From Gigaspora rosea (taxonomy: Eukaryota; Glomeromycota; Glomeromycetes; Diversisporales; Gigasporaceae), in the NCBI GenBank assembly GCA_003550325.1, contig QKWP01000005.1, forward strand, positions 534,850-598,849: DNA of 64,000 bases. Direction: 5' to 3'. This document shows, piece after piece, positions 1-12,027 of this stretch. Under the pieces are notes generated by a model. The model had not been told where the DNA came from. It did not search any database and worked only from the letters and a program-made list of their open reading frames with translations. How positions within the stretch are numbered: the first letter of the stretch is position 1; each line of letters opens with the position of its first letter. The translations under genes and the position numbers were made by a program.

Positions 1-936
1 GAAAGATACGGATAATTATGAGAAAAATACGGATAATGATGAGTAAAAGTTTTTTGTTTTGTTTTTTTTTTATATACGAATAATGCTGCGTTTTTTTTAT
101 TTTTTCATATTTTTTTAATATAGGATTATCAAAATTTTATTTTTTATAAATAATAAAGTTATTATAAAATGCAGATTTTGTTTATTTGGATAAATTGTTT
201 TTTGTTTATTAAATTTAGTATATTTTGAAATAATTCGAATTATTGCAATATATCGTAAAATATCACTATTTAAATATATTTATATATAATACTTATTATA
301 TAATTCGCATTGTTTCGATATAATTCTATAATTTGTATACATTTCTAAATAAAATTGAAATAGTTCGATTTTTACGTTTTTCTATAATTAATATAAAAGT
401 TTCGTTATTTCAGCCACTACTTACGTCAAAATATTGCGCAATATTGCAATTTATTTCGAATTATTGCGATATAATTTTCATAATATTGCGTATTTTATTT
501 ATGTATTTCGTAATATTGCATAATTTATTACGCATGTATTTTGTAATATTCCGTAATTGAAAATTGCGAAATATTTCGTGTTGATCCGTAAATCTTGTGC
601 AAGTTTTCAGGCCATAATAACTTACGTAAGATTACGTTTATATATTTTGCTAATGTGCTTGTAAAGCAATAGACCAATGTATTCTGAAAATTATTTGACC
701 ATAGGTTGCATGCTTAGCGCGATTACATTTTCATATAGGGAGTACTCTAAAACTAATATAAATAATTTGTGTAACAAACTACATCAATTGTATCACAATA
801 GCCAATCAAAAGGACTTTCCATCATGCTGATTGTTTGATGAATACCTTTTATATTTTGTGCACAATTAAATTAACACAAGCTATGCTCATATTGGGAATT
901 TTTATAAGACATAAAGTTTGTATAGCTTGGCGCTAG
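1..936. other. AT-rich intergenic DNA, no gene
   Basis: No convincing coding region. From about 220 to 600 the sequence repeats loose variants of a TTCG/TTGCG-AATA motif (for example around 233-256, 463-480, 508-523), which looks like decayed low-complexity DNA. The longest open frame here (333-560) begins at TTG and is low complexity, so I do not call it. Confidence 0.6.
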
Positions 937-1222
937 TAGGGTTCCACAATTTGATTTGATCTTCAAATATTTGAATCAAATATTTGATCAAATTCAAATT
1001 CAAATTTGACTATATTTGATTTGATCAAATTCAAATATGGCCAAATTTGATTTGATTTGACAAATATTTGATTTGATTTGAAAATTACTATTAAAAATTC
1101 AAATTCAAATCAAATACAAATTCAAATATTTGAATCAATTCAAATTCAAATCAGGGTCAATTTGATTTGATCAAATTCAAATTGATCCAATATTTGATTT
1201 GATTTGAATTTGAGGAACACTA
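937..1222. mobile_element. hAT-like inverted-repeat element filled with a TTTGATTTGA-type array
   Basis: The ends are inverted copies: TAGGGTTCCACAA at 937 and the complement of TAGTGTTCCTCAA ending at 1222. The whole interior is made of TTTGATTTGA and its complement TCAAATCAAA in alternating blocks, so it can fold back. The TAG start fits hAT-type termini. I could not find an exact 8-bp target duplication: GGCGCTAG on the left versus GGCACGCT on the right is only similar. Same design as the elements at 8184, 44949 and 52668. No coding capacity. Confidence 0.6.
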
Positions 1223-1874
1223 GGCACGCTGCAGGTCAGCTGTCAATATGATATTGATAGTTATAATTAATTAAAAAAAACTTTTTTTAGCATAGTGTAG
1301 CCATTATTTGTGCAATCTTTAATGGATTGTTCATTGGTATATTTAAAAGTTTATTAACTTATAGTCGCTTGGGCTTGATTATGCAAACTCAGCCCCGAAC
1401 TTGATTACTCAGATTCATTCTTTGTTTCCGTTATTCTATCTGTTTATCAAAAAATTTTTTTTTCAATCAACTTAATTGATCCGAATGATTTCAATTTTTA
1501 CTTCTTCCATTTGTAAATCATCCTGACAAATTAATGACTATAATTTTTTCTTCTTCTATTTGTAAATCATTACGACAAATTAACAACTAATGCTTTTTTC
1601 TTTTTTTTTTTGAAGTTTGTTCCTAATTCATTACAAAAGTATAAGGATCTGTATCTTGACAATTGCTGAATGTTTTTTAACTATTTATTTTTTTTTATGT
1701 TCAACGATCTTGCTTCTTTTTATTATTTGAGAAAGGGTAATACAATGCTGCCACTGATTACTTTTAAAACTCTATCAAAAAGAAACTCTCCAAGTACTAG
1801 GTACCCAAAGTGATTCGCCATAACAACCTTTCGTCTCAAGTCGGAGCCCGAACTTGCTCAACTTTTGTACAATG
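1223..1874. other. Intergenic, no feature seen
   Basis: AT-rich DNA with T-runs (around 1448-1460 and 1599-1612) and two short similar passages near 1500 and 1555 (CTTC..CATTTGTAAATCAT). No open frame of interest. Confidence 0.5.
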
Positions 1875-1882
1875 TATGCCCA

Positions 1883-2062
1883 GGACCTCGAAATATACAT
1901 AGATAGGTCAGGTTAATTATAGGATTACTAAAAAAGGAAAGATCTGCAGACAAAACTTCAAAAATAAGCAAAAAATTACTATAAATAGTAAAGATCTGCA
2001 TAAAAAACCTCAAAAATAAGCAAACTCATACCTAACCTATCTATGTATATTTCGGGGTTCTG
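1883..2062. mobile_element. MITE, family CGAAATATACATAGATAG, copy 1
   Basis: A terminal inverted repeat of about 28 bp, with core CGAAATATACATAGATAGG, lies at both ends. Direct repeats TATGCCCA lie outside (1875-1882 and 2063-2070); if the element is taken to start at CAG (1881), the duplication is 6 bp. The interior has two similar blocks containing AAGATCTGCA and AAAAATAAGC. Other copies are at 15300-15631 and 57295-57467. Confidence 0.8.
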
Positions 2063-2070
2063 TATGCCCA

Positions 2071-3541
2071 ACTATCACTAACACCAGTGTTGTATGCCAT
2101 ATTAAGATATTTTTTTCTTTCCTTTAAATTTTTCCTTCTTCACAAAGGACATGAAAAAGGGTGAAAGTAAAAACAGACAAAATAGAAAACGAATACAAAA
2201 GACAAGTAAAAAAAGGGAAAAAGAAAAAAACAAAAGAAAAGAAAAGCAAATGACAAAAAGAAAAAACAAAAGAGAGAAGAAAAACAAATCTAGATAATAG
2301 TATAATTGAAGCCTATACTATGCTTGTAAAAATTACACAGTATTAACTAAGATCTCATTACTGTATCTAAAATAAAACCATAAGGAAAAAACTAAACTAA
2401 GAGGTTGAGATATGCCAATCAAAACTTTTCTAGAAACCCTCTATAGATGTTCTTCAATCATTGCGATACATGTGAACACGTTGGCAGCTTGTATTGTGAT
2501 TTCTCATGACTTCTTGTGACTTGAGTTTCCATTTTGGAATAGGTAAACAATGTCGATCTTTTGGAGAGGGTATGCTAAAATTTCTACTTTTTGGTAAAAA
2601 TTTTGCGAAAAGCTGTATGGGAGGCTAGAAAACCAATGTAGAGAGAGTGTGGGAGTTTGCAAAGTATAGAATAGTATAGAAAACCAGGAGCTTGGTTACA
2701 CTATTGCTTCTACAAGTTCTTGACATGTACTTCCGGTATTTACTAACTACTTGTTCGATAGTTTTGTAGACTTCCACTGGGGAGCCCAAAACCCAAAGGG
2801 AGTTCTTTTTCAACTCTATTTCAGTTCTCTAAATAATCTGAAAACTCATCAAGCTTAAGACTACTAGTCCTAGTTGCTACAAGAGAAGTTTTGTGTATTA
2901 TTTTCTATACTAACTAAACACTTGGTTGCAGGTCCATTCGGTGATTGTTGGTTTGAGAGATCGTTTTTTAACTATTTATGTATCTGGTGATTAACCAACT
3001 TTAATAATTATTATACATGTATTCCCTAACTAACTATAAATAGCAATTTCATAATTCTATCACTGGGGTTTTGCAGTGGCTTTGCTACATGTAAAGATTC
3101 TCGCGATAATAACCTAAGTATGATTTTTGTTATGCATTAGGTTAGTAATATTATATTAGAGTTGTGAGCAAACTATGGAATTTTAATATATTACAGATTT
3201 TTCATATTATACAAATAAAAGATCAACATTTTCATTATTAGTTATTATTATTAATAATATATTTATTAATTAATAAATTTTAAAATGATACTACTTATTG
3301 AAAACCAAAGTAATTACCTAGAAATTTTTATAAGAGCTTTATTAAATGTTGAAGATTAAAGTTACGCTTTAAAATTTTCTATTAATATATAAAATTTGAA
3401 AAAATTTAATTAGTACAATATCAAGGTGCATCTTTTAGAAATTTGTGCATTCTTTATAATTAAATAAAGTAATATCATATTTTAATTGATTATTTTAATT
3501 TCATCGATTGAAATCTAATCATAGTAAAATTACTAATATTA
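2071..3541. other. Intergenic, no gene
   Basis: Holds a purine-rich stretch (2110-2285, A/G-rich on the + strand) that produces a spurious minus-strand frame. The rest is ordinary AT-rich DNA. The minus-strand frame at 2625-2813 shows no recognisable domain. Confidence 0.5.
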
Positions 3542-3757
3542 GGCCACGCAAACTAATAAAATTGGTTCTCATAACCTGGGCAGGTCACTTTTTTTGAAAA
3601 GTTAAAAATTTTTGTTATAATAAAATTTTTTTTGAAAAAAAAATTTATAAAAATTTTATATTAAAAAAATTTTTAAATATAACATTTTTTGCTAGCCGGC
3701 CGGGTTCTATTTGTTTGTTCCATGTTATGAGAACCAACTAATTTAATTTGCGTGGCC
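3542..3757. mobile_element. MITE with GGCCACGCAAA ends and TTA duplication
   Basis: The left end reads GGCCACGCAAACTAATAAAA and the right end is its near-perfect complement, giving an arm of about 35 bp that includes GGTTCTCATAACC. TTA is duplicated on both sides (3539-3541, 3758-3760). A 3-bp TWA duplication is the hallmark of PIF/Harbinger-type elements. The terminal 11 bp resemble the elements at 22475, 24249 and 39775. Confidence 0.8.
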
Positions 3758-4310
3758 TTACTAACATAGTTTTGATTTACTTAATTAAATTATCACACTA
3801 ATGTTACATATAAATGTTAATGTTTAATGTACATGTACTTTAGCAAAAAAAAATCTTTCAAATTATTAAAAATGATTGGTGCATATTAAAATATATATTT
3901 ATGTTGCTTTTTATGGATATTTCATCCTATATTTATTTATAGCATTGAATGCTATTCTCTTTTTTTTTGTTTTTTTTTATCAGATTTTTTACTAGTTTGA
4001 TGAATTGATAATCAGTAATCTTCAAAGAAATAGCGAAAAGCTATAATGAAGGATTTGAATAAATTTGTTCATTAATGATCATTTGATTATCATAATACGC
4101 AGTAAACCAGTTTTCACAAGTTGAAATTAATCAATTTACTCAAAATTGCTAAAAACTCACTATTTATAGACCAGGTTAGCTAAGATCAGTATATGTGAGT
4201 ATATCAGATTTATTCATGTAAACAATCACCAATACGTAATCGTATGATAACATATGATTTGTGTTGTGATTGTTTATAATTATCAAATTCCTATATCATT
4301 AGTAGTCATA

Positions 4311-5343
4311 GGACATTTCCACTTAAAATTAATCAAAATGCTGTCTATAATAAAAATTATAAAAAAAAATATATGAATTTACTATAAACTTTAAGCCAAA
4401 GATCTAAGCTAGCTTTACTAATTAACTTTAAATTAAATTTTACAGGTATATAGAACAAGAAATGAAGAAAAAATTTATCTTAAAAACTAGATCAAAATTT
4501 TTTTTATTTTTGCACTTTTTCAAAATTTAACTTTGCCAAAAACAAATATTAACTAATTTTAAATTAGCAATTATGTGTAAAATTATGCTCTGAACAACTT
4601 TACTTAGTCGACCAAAGAAGGTTTCTTGTAAAAAAAAAATGGGTTAGCTATATGCTAAAGTTAAAAATTTTTAGTTTGTAATATAAAACCCTTTTTTTTG
4701 TCAAGATAACCTGCTTTGGACTTCTAAGTAAACTTGTTCAGCTGGTAGCTGGTAATTTTACTCGATCCGAGGTCAAACCGCGTTTTTTCGGACCTTTACT
4801 AAGTGAAAAATGGGTTCAAAATCAAAAAAGAATTTTTTTTTAAAAGAAAATATTTTTTTCGAACTTTAAACCCATTTTTCACTTAGTAAAAGGTCCAAAA
4901 AAACGCGTTTTGATTTTAAATCAAGTAGAATTACCAGCTGAACAAGTTTACTTAGAAGCCCAAAGCAGGTTACCTTGACAAAAAAAGAGATTTTATATTA
5001 CAAACTGAAAATTTTTAACTTTAGCATATAGCTAACCCATTTTTCTTACAAGGTAACCTTCTTTGGTCGACTAAGTAAAGTTGTTCAGAGCATAATTTTA
5101 CACATAACTGCTAATTTAAAATTAGTTAATATTTGTTTTTGGCGAAGTTAAATTTTGAAAAAGGTAAAAATAAAAAAATTTTGACCGCTAAATTTTTTCT
5201 TTGTTTCTTGTTCTATATGCCTGTAAAATTTAATTTTAAGTTAATTAGTAAAACTAGCTTAAATCTTTGGCTTAAAGTTTATAGTAAATTCATATGTTTT
5301 TTTATAATTTTTATTATAAACAGCATTCTAAGAGAAATGTTCC
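4311..5343. mobile_element. 1.03-kb foldback element (two ~500-bp inverted arms)
   Basis: The left arm (4311 to about 4820) and right arm (about 4850 to 5343) are inverted copies along their whole length, with a centre near 4835 around AAATGGGTTCAAA / TTTAAACCCATTT. Landmark pairs include GCTAGCTTTACTAATTAACT versus AGTTAATTAGTAAAACTAGC, and GTCGACCAAAGAAGG versus CCTTCTTTGGTCGAC. The ends read GGACATTTC and GAAATGTTCC. No coding sequence; the open frame at 5133-5360 lies in the right arm and is fortuitous. Target duplication not resolved. Confidence 0.8.
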
Positions 5344-5697
5344 TTGACAAATCTAGATGAGTCTTGACTACTCTAGTAGGTTTAGGTCGCAGATAAAATA
5401 GTCTGAGCTTCAATTCTTGCATATAGTTTATTAAATTTTATTCAAAGTAATTTGTATAAAGTACAGCTAGTTTCACAGAAGCAGCTGGTTAAATTATTAA
5501 TAAAGATAAAAGCAGGACCTCACTTTAATACCAAAAAAAAAAAAGAAATGTCCCTTGATTGTTAGGGGGTATCCATAAATAACATTATACAAAAGAGGGA
5601 GAGGGGTTGGACAAATGATAACGTTTTTCTTAATAAGTAGGGGGTCAAAAAAATATAATATATTTTTTTAGAAAAAATTGGCTAAAAACTAATCTAG

Positions 5698-5975
5698 TGG
5701 TCCAAATTTAATTATTTTGGTACCTTTCGATTTGTCTTAGTGAGAGGAGTCGAATAGTACCAATTTCATTTTATTTGGATTAATAGATCAAAAGTTATTG
5801 AACAAATACTATTGGTTATTAAGTTTTCTTATAAAATTACTATAAAATCAATAGTTTTTTGTAAATAACTTTTGATCCAGTAATCTAAATAAAATGATTT
5901 TGGGATCATTGGATTCATCTTACTGAGACGAATCGAATGGTATCTAAATTATCTAAATTGGATTACTGTGTCACA
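5698..5975. repeat. Decayed foldback repeat, ~280 bp
   Basis: About 115-bp arms are inverted around a centre near 5835. Matching pairs are TAGATCAAAAGTTATT versus AATAACTTTTGATCC and TTCGATTTGTCTTAGTGAG versus CTTACTGAGACGAATCGAA. The arms match only partly, so this is old. Its arm vocabulary resembles the foldback at 57522-58058. Confidence 0.6.
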
Positions 5976-6817
5976 ATATAATCAAGTTTTTGGCATGGGT
6001 GACATTCTTAAATTTCGGAAAAGCACAGGTTGATCATAAGATAGCAGGCTAATCAGCAGCTTGGCACATGATGTAGATTATTATTGAACTAAACATGAAA
6101 ATCGGTGAATCAAATATTCACAGAATATTTGTGAAAGTGTTTAGTATATTTCATATACTCAATGCTAGCTAAGTGCTATTAATCTTTTTTATTGGTTTTT
6201 TTTTCTTATTTAGCACTAACTTTTTTTTCCTTTCTTTATAAAGCTAGTTTTTACCAGAACAACAGAAATGCAATCAGCATTATTTTAAATTGACAAGATT
6301 CATTAGGTGACTTGCAAGGAACTTATAATAAGTATTTTTTTATTTTTTTTGAGTTTTATTTTTCTTTCGGTTGTATTAATTTTTTTTTAGACTATTTAGT
6401 GATCAAGGCTACATTATGTAGCGATCAAAACCTGCGATCAAGACTTGAATTCAAAAGACCTATAGCAATCAAGCAACCTTTCCCATATGCCTATTAAAAA
6501 GACATTTGATATAATATTATGGGAACTAATAGTAAAGGTCTGCCAGAAAAAAAACTAAATGTTTGTGGAGATTGTCAGCAAGTTTGCTGAAAAGGACCTT
6601 GCTGTGGAGCAGGTTGTAGTTAAAGTGCGATCAGACGTCAGAGAAGTATCCAACTAGTTTAGAGACAAAAAATCACAATGGAACAAATTGAACGTCCCGA
6701 CGTGTTAATCGACTCTTTACCATGTAGGTTGTTTAATAATAAATTTCTTTACGCGTTTTTATAACTACAAATCATAAGACTTGCTCTTTTCTCAAGATAT
6801 TAATCAAGAGATAACTC
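5976..6817. other. Intergenic, no gene
   Basis: AT-rich DNA without a supported gene. The small frame at 6312-6497 has no recognisable domain and biased composition. Confidence 0.5.
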
Positions 6818-7136
6818 AGGCCTACTGAATAATTGATCGTAGAGGACTCAATTAATTGATTGGTGGCGCATTGGTATATTAATCGCTTGGATTTTAAGTG
6901 CAGTTAAACGTTAATTATATTTATTCCAATCCATCAAAAGAATTTTTTCCTTTAATGAATAAATATTGAAGTGACAGCAGCTGAAACCAGGCCTACCGAA
7001 TAATCGATCGTAGAGGACTCAATTAATTGATTGGTAGCGCATTGGTTATGTGAATCGCTTGGATTTTAAGTGCGGTTAAACATTAATTTTATTTATTTCG
7101 ATCTATTAAAGAATTTTTTTTCCTTTAACGAATAAA
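6818..7136 (+). repeat. Two tandem copies of a ~145-bp tRNA-like (SINE-like) unit
   Basis: Copy 1 (6818-6963) and copy 2 (6988-7136) are about 90% alike and in the same orientation. Each has a good Pol III A-box look-alike (TGGCGCATTGG at 6864 in copy 1, TAGCGCATTGG in copy 2). A weak B-box look-alike lies about 50 bp on (ATTCCAATCC at 6923, TTTCGATCT in copy 2). Between them, CGCTT-7 nt-AAGTG can form an anticodon-type stem. A third partial copy sits at 17764-17815. This suggests a tRNA-derived SINE head rather than a working tRNA, since no acceptor stem is evident. Confidence 0.5.
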
Positions 7137-8004
7137 AGATTTTTTTAAAATTAAACATTCTTGTTTTCTTTTTATGAATTAATATAATTATGTAAACACA
7201 ATATATTTGTAGTACTGCATAATAAAATTTATTAATGTGACAATATGCAATACTAGTTAAATATAAAAATTATTTATGTTAAACCCGTCATCGTTTAACA
7301 ATGGGTCTAGTATCTAATTTTTGCTATGATTGTAAAACAGCAATTTTTTGTAGTAATGTATTTGGATACGATCAACTTTTTTAGTTATAAAAATATGAAG
7401 AACTTTTTTAGCATTAGGTTACAATTACATTAAAATATATATGTACTTAGAATGGTTTAAATTCGAAATACATATTATAACAATTTATTAATCGATCACA
7501 ATTATTTTTGTATAACAATTATGATTAACGGTAATTGTAATTAATTTTTTGGTACCCCAATTTACATTAAAGTTTACTTTCTTACTTGGAGGTTAAATCA
7601 CTCAATTGGAGCTTGAATTTCTCATGTAGAGATTCAATTATACCAAAACAACTAGTATGATACTAACCAAATAAAGAAAATAAAATGGAAATTTTCTGCA
7701 CATGATAATAGATATCTTTATCTATTAATTTGAATCAGATAGATTTGTATTGTAAATAATAAAAAAATAACTAATGCATGAATATAGCAATTAGTGTATT
7801 GTTAAATTTTTTTTTAATTTGAATTATTAGCTGGATTTGTTATACATATAATTTAAATAAAATCATTATTACCAGTAACAATAAAGTGAAACTAAAATTG
7901 GTTTTAAAGACTGAATTTATTTGTTATGAAATTGTGAAGTTGTTTGTTATTGTAAGATTATGAACCTAATTAGCAAATTATTAGTTATGTAATAATTATT
8001 ATAT
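7137..8004. other. Intergenic, no feature seen
   Basis: AT-rich, no convincing open frame, no clear repeat. Confidence 0.5.
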
Positions 8005-8831
8005 AATGTCACGGCTGATGCTGAAGCTTAGGGGTCTCGATTGGAAACTATAATCCCTGCTAAAATCCACATATACTCTATAAATATAAAATCTACACCC
8101 AAACTCTACCCTAACCCTATAAGACAAAAGCGAAAAAAACATCCAAAAAAATTTTAAAATTTTATATCAAAATAGGTCAAAGCTATAGATGCTGGTGGTG
8201 AAATTAAACCATTTCACCAGGTGAAATGGTGAAATAGTTTCACCAGAATTACACCAAAATTTTATTTTGGTGAATTGGTGAAATTGGTGAAATTGGGAAA
8301 TTGGTGAAATTGGTGAAATTGGTGAAATTGGTGAATTGGTGAAATGGTGAATTGAATTGGTAAAACAGTGAATTAGGTGAAATGATGAATTGGTGAATTG
8401 GTGAAACAGTGAATTGGTGAATAGTGAATTGGTGAATTTGCTCAGTCCTATAAACGGTTAATAGTTCTGACCTCAAAGTGTGCCTGTAAAAACATAAAAT
8501 GTAAAAACTTGAACAAAAACCTAACCAAATTCCAGGCTGAAATAATTACAGACTCTGGAAATTCACCATTTCACCATTCCGCTGTTTTATCATTCCACCA
8601 ATTCACCAATTCACTAATTCACCAATTCACCAATTCACCATTTCACCATTTCACCATTTCACCAATTCACCAATTACACCAATTACACCAATTCACTAGT
8701 TACACCAGTTTAAACATTACCGATTGGTAATTGGTGAAATGGTGAAATCATTTCACCACTCTGATTTAATTTCACCAGCATCTATAGTCAAAGCTTCAGC
8801 ATCAGCCAACTTCAGCATCAGCCGTGACATT
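8005..8831. mobile_element. Outer inverted-repeat element with TGTCACGGCTGATGC ends
   Basis: The left end (8005) carries AATGTCACGGCTGATGC and the right end (to 8831) its exact complement, a 22-bp perfect inverted repeat. The right end repeats the inner half of the motif once more (TTCAGCATCAGCC at 8795 and again at 8811). Without the inner insertion at 8184-8786 and one copy of its 8-bp duplication, this element would be only about 216 bp. No target duplication recognised. Confidence 0.7.
8184..8786. mobile_element. hAT-like element with inverted GGTGAATT arrays
   Basis: Terminal repeats start TATAGATGCTGGTG at 8184 and end with the complement CACCAGCATCTATA at 8786. A perfect 8-bp duplication GTCAAAGC flanks it (8176-8183 and 8787-8794). 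The left arm is a tandem array of GGTGAATT/GGTGAAATT units (about 8207-8440). The right arm is the same array in reverse (TTCACCAATT, about 8560-8755). The array motif already occurs inside the terminal repeat. Open frames on both strands within the arrays (8249-8476, 8509-8730) are translations of the repeat, not genes. Confidence 0.88.
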
Positions 8832-9056
8832 CAACATAAAATTATTTGTTATACATACAATAATAAAATTATTATATAATAAAAGATTTATTGTATAATA
8901 AGTTAAAAATAAACATTATTGTATAATGAATTTAAAATTTAAAATAAATATATAAATATATAATTTTATAAAAAATTTTACAAATTTTAATAATTTTTTA
9001 ATACAAACTGTATTTACAAATTTTTAATTACAAAATTTTTAAACCAAAATTTGAAA

Positions 9057-12027
9057 ATGTCTCAAAATAATATTCAACAAATTGTTCAGTTTGTTTAAAA
9101 ATTATTATTACACTTAGTAGAGGTGTTACAAATAATCTTAAATTTAAAATTGATAATTGTTCTGATAAAAGATATTATAAAAATCTTAGAGTTGGAGTTG
9201 ATAAATTATGCCATGAGTGTTATATGAAAATTGTAGATTCTTATCGATATAAAATGTCTATAATAAATAGAAATATTGAATTGGAAGATTTAATAGAACC
9301 AGATTTAATAGAAGATGATAATTTAGCTAAGATAATACTTTAACAAATTTAATAGAAATTAATAATTTAATTGAAATTAGTGAACCTAATATTTCAACAA
9401 ATTTAATGGAAACTGATAATCTAATTGAAACTAGTGAATCTAATATTTTACCAAATTTAATAGAAATTGATAATTTAATTGAATCTACAACTTTTACTAA
9501 TTTAATAGAAAACAATAATTTAGTAAATCTAATAGAATTAATTAAAACACAAAAAAATGAATTAATTAAAAATAATTTAATTGAAATTAATCAACAATTT
9601 ACAAATATTAATATTAATATAAGTAATAATAATAATATAATTTTAATAGATAAAGAAAATTTTAATCAATTAATTAAATTAATTATTCAAAAAGATTTAA
9701 AAATAAAAACTTTAACTGAGCAAATCAATAAAAATAATTTAGGTAATTATTATATTTTAATTATTATCTTTTAATTTGTAATTTAATTATAATTATTTTA
9801 AATATTAATTTATATTTTTTTAAAGTTCAAAAGTATTCATTTTCTCAACAAATGGAATTATTAACAACTGTTTTATTAAAATATCAAAAAGATAATGCTA
9901 AATATATATTGGATCCTGAACAATTCCAACAAATGGTTGAATCAAATGAGCCAATGTTAAAAGGATTTTTTAATGAAATAATTAATGCATTAATTCCAAA
10001 AAAAAAGACTTGAAAAAAATAAAGAAAAAGCAAAAAAACAAGTAGTTGGATATTGCTATCTTTTAGTTGGAATAAGGGAATGACTAATTCAGGAATTAAT
10101 ACATTATCAAATGCTGGTCTTAGTGTTCATACAAAGACCATTAAAAGATATAAAAAAGATATTGTAAAAGCTCATCCAATAAAACTTAATGAATATTTTA
10201 GTTTAAATATAAGTTATTTTAATTTTTTTAATTCTAATTTTAGATATATATTAATTAAAATTATAATTTTATTTAGCCAAATATTTTTTATTGTTTTAAT
10301 ATTGATGATTTTCATGATATTCATGGAATTTGTAGACCAAATACAACAACACTTAGTTTTGTAAATCATATGGCAACATGTGTAGCAAAGCCAATTATTG
10401 ATACATTTGCAGCTTTAGCAATTGTAAATAATAATTGCCCAATTTTTAATCCAAAGAATTTTAGTGAGTTGCTTATTATAGATTATTTATATTCTAGAAT
10501 TAGTGGTACTTTTGATATAAGTTATAATTCACAAAAATTTAATTGAATAAATGATCAAATTTATTTTGAAGATCAAAATCAAATTGAATTACTTACAATA
10601 CATATGTATGATGATGCTATAAGTGAACGTAAAGAAGAAAAATCTATAAAAAATCTTAAAATAATTAATGTGCAAAAACAAAATTTAAAATCATTAGAAG
10701 ATTATTTAAATGCTTTAAAAATGATTACTTCAATAGAATCAGTACAACAATATCTTTAAAATTATACTTTACCAGTAATTGCTGATTGGCCTGGACAATG
10801 TTTTATTTGAAAAATTTTGACACATTATTATAAAAAGTTTCTACAAAGATATATAACTCTATTATAATTCCTGAAAATGTTAGTAATTTTATTCCAATTA
10901 TTGGTCCTTTTCATATTTCTTTAAATTTTCATGAAAAATTTTTCATTATTTATTTGGTGACAAAAAAATATTTGCAAAAAAACCTAAACCTTGGAGATTA
11001 ATTTATTACTTGAATTAATTCATAATGGTTGAAAAAAAATATCCCAAAAAATTTTATTAAAATTTGAAAATAATTGTAAAGATATGGAATATAGAATGAT
11101 AATAGGTCTTTTGGATAATTTAGTGCCTGCAACTTTGGACATATATGCAATTCTTTTTAGATCTGAATATTTTAATCAATATTTTGATACTTTATTTCGA
11201 TTATGGACATTTGCATTATGATAGAAATGAAAAATTATAATAAGGCACCATTAGCTTTTATATCAGATTATCTTTATTGGCAACAAATTAATTATCCTTT
11301 AGCAAATGTTATATCACGATCTTTAGTTAATTTTAATGATTATTTTGTTAAAAATTTTCATAGTCAATTACGAGCAAATATTAATAATAGCTATACTGCA
11401 TATAATATTATTGAACAATCTTATATATTAGATATACATAATAATCAATTATTTAATATGTTTCGTACTGAAAAAGTATATCCATATAAGCAAAATCAAT
11501 TAGATTATTTGACAAAAAAAAGTAGTTTATTTTTATTAGAACATTTTCAAAAAATTTTTCAAAATATTGGAAAAAGTAAAATAAATCCAACAATTCCAAA
11601 CAAAGACAGAGAAAAAAATAAATTTTTCATGCCAACATTAGATGAAATTCTTGAACTTAAATGTTTGCCAACTGGTTATCATAAAGCACATTTACCATCA
11701 TTTAATATTTGTGATCATTGTAACATTCCAATTAAATTTTCAACTGGCAAAACATATATTTGTGGACATTCTTTTCATGATGATTGTTATAATAAATACA
11801 ATGCTTGTAAACATTGTTTAGAATATTATAAAAAAGGAATTTATAAACAAATTAAATAATTTAAAAAAGGATTAGAAAAAATTGAAGAAGACAAAGATAT
11901 TTTAGATGATGATGATATAAATGATGATGATGATAACAATTTAGATGAAAAAAATAATAATGAAATAAATGAAAATATAGAAAATGAGCTTCAAATAGCT
12001 ATTGATTTTATTGATCAATGGATATAA
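9057..12027 (+). pseudogene. Decayed multicopy gene with C-terminal RING-like zinc cluster (possible transposase-type family)
   Basis: One long ancestral reading can be followed through many breaks. An ATG at 9057 hits a stop within 14 codons. 9122-9343 encodes a segment with CHEC (cysteines and His of a possible N-terminal zinc site). 9344-9741 encodes an Asn/Leu/Ile/Glu-rich stretch repeating NLIE every ~13 residues. An intron-like GTAATT...AAAG follows near 9742-9825. 10280-10758 carries NIDDFHDIHG and, after an in-frame TGA near 10543, more sequence. 10790 on encodes DWPGQ and PIIGPFHISLNFHE. 11203-11859 is the longest intact piece (218 aa) and ends with CDHC-x13-CGHSFHDDC-x6-CKHC, a RING-H2-like eight-ligand pattern. 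A TAA at 11857 interrupts an acidic tail that runs on to 12025. I recognise the family as abundant in Glomeromycotina; its function is unknown to me. The spaced acidic residues would fit a DDE-type nuclease, which is a guess. Confidence 0.7.

Noticed and set aside
333..560. 75-codon open frame
   Set aside because: Starts at TTG, low-complexity Ile/Phe/Leu composition, within decayed repeats.
2102..2287. Minus-strand open frame rich in Phe, Leu, Ser
   Set aside because: It is the complement of a purine-rich simple stretch and has no domain-like composition.
8249..8730. Open frames on both strands with His-Gln-Phe-Thr repeats
   Set aside because: Direct translation of the GGTGAATT/TTCACCAA arrays of a transposable element.
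9327..9515. Minus-strand frame with repeated SIKF motifs
   Set aside because: Mirror of the NLIE-repeat coding stretch on the plus strand, which fits the surrounding decayed gene better.
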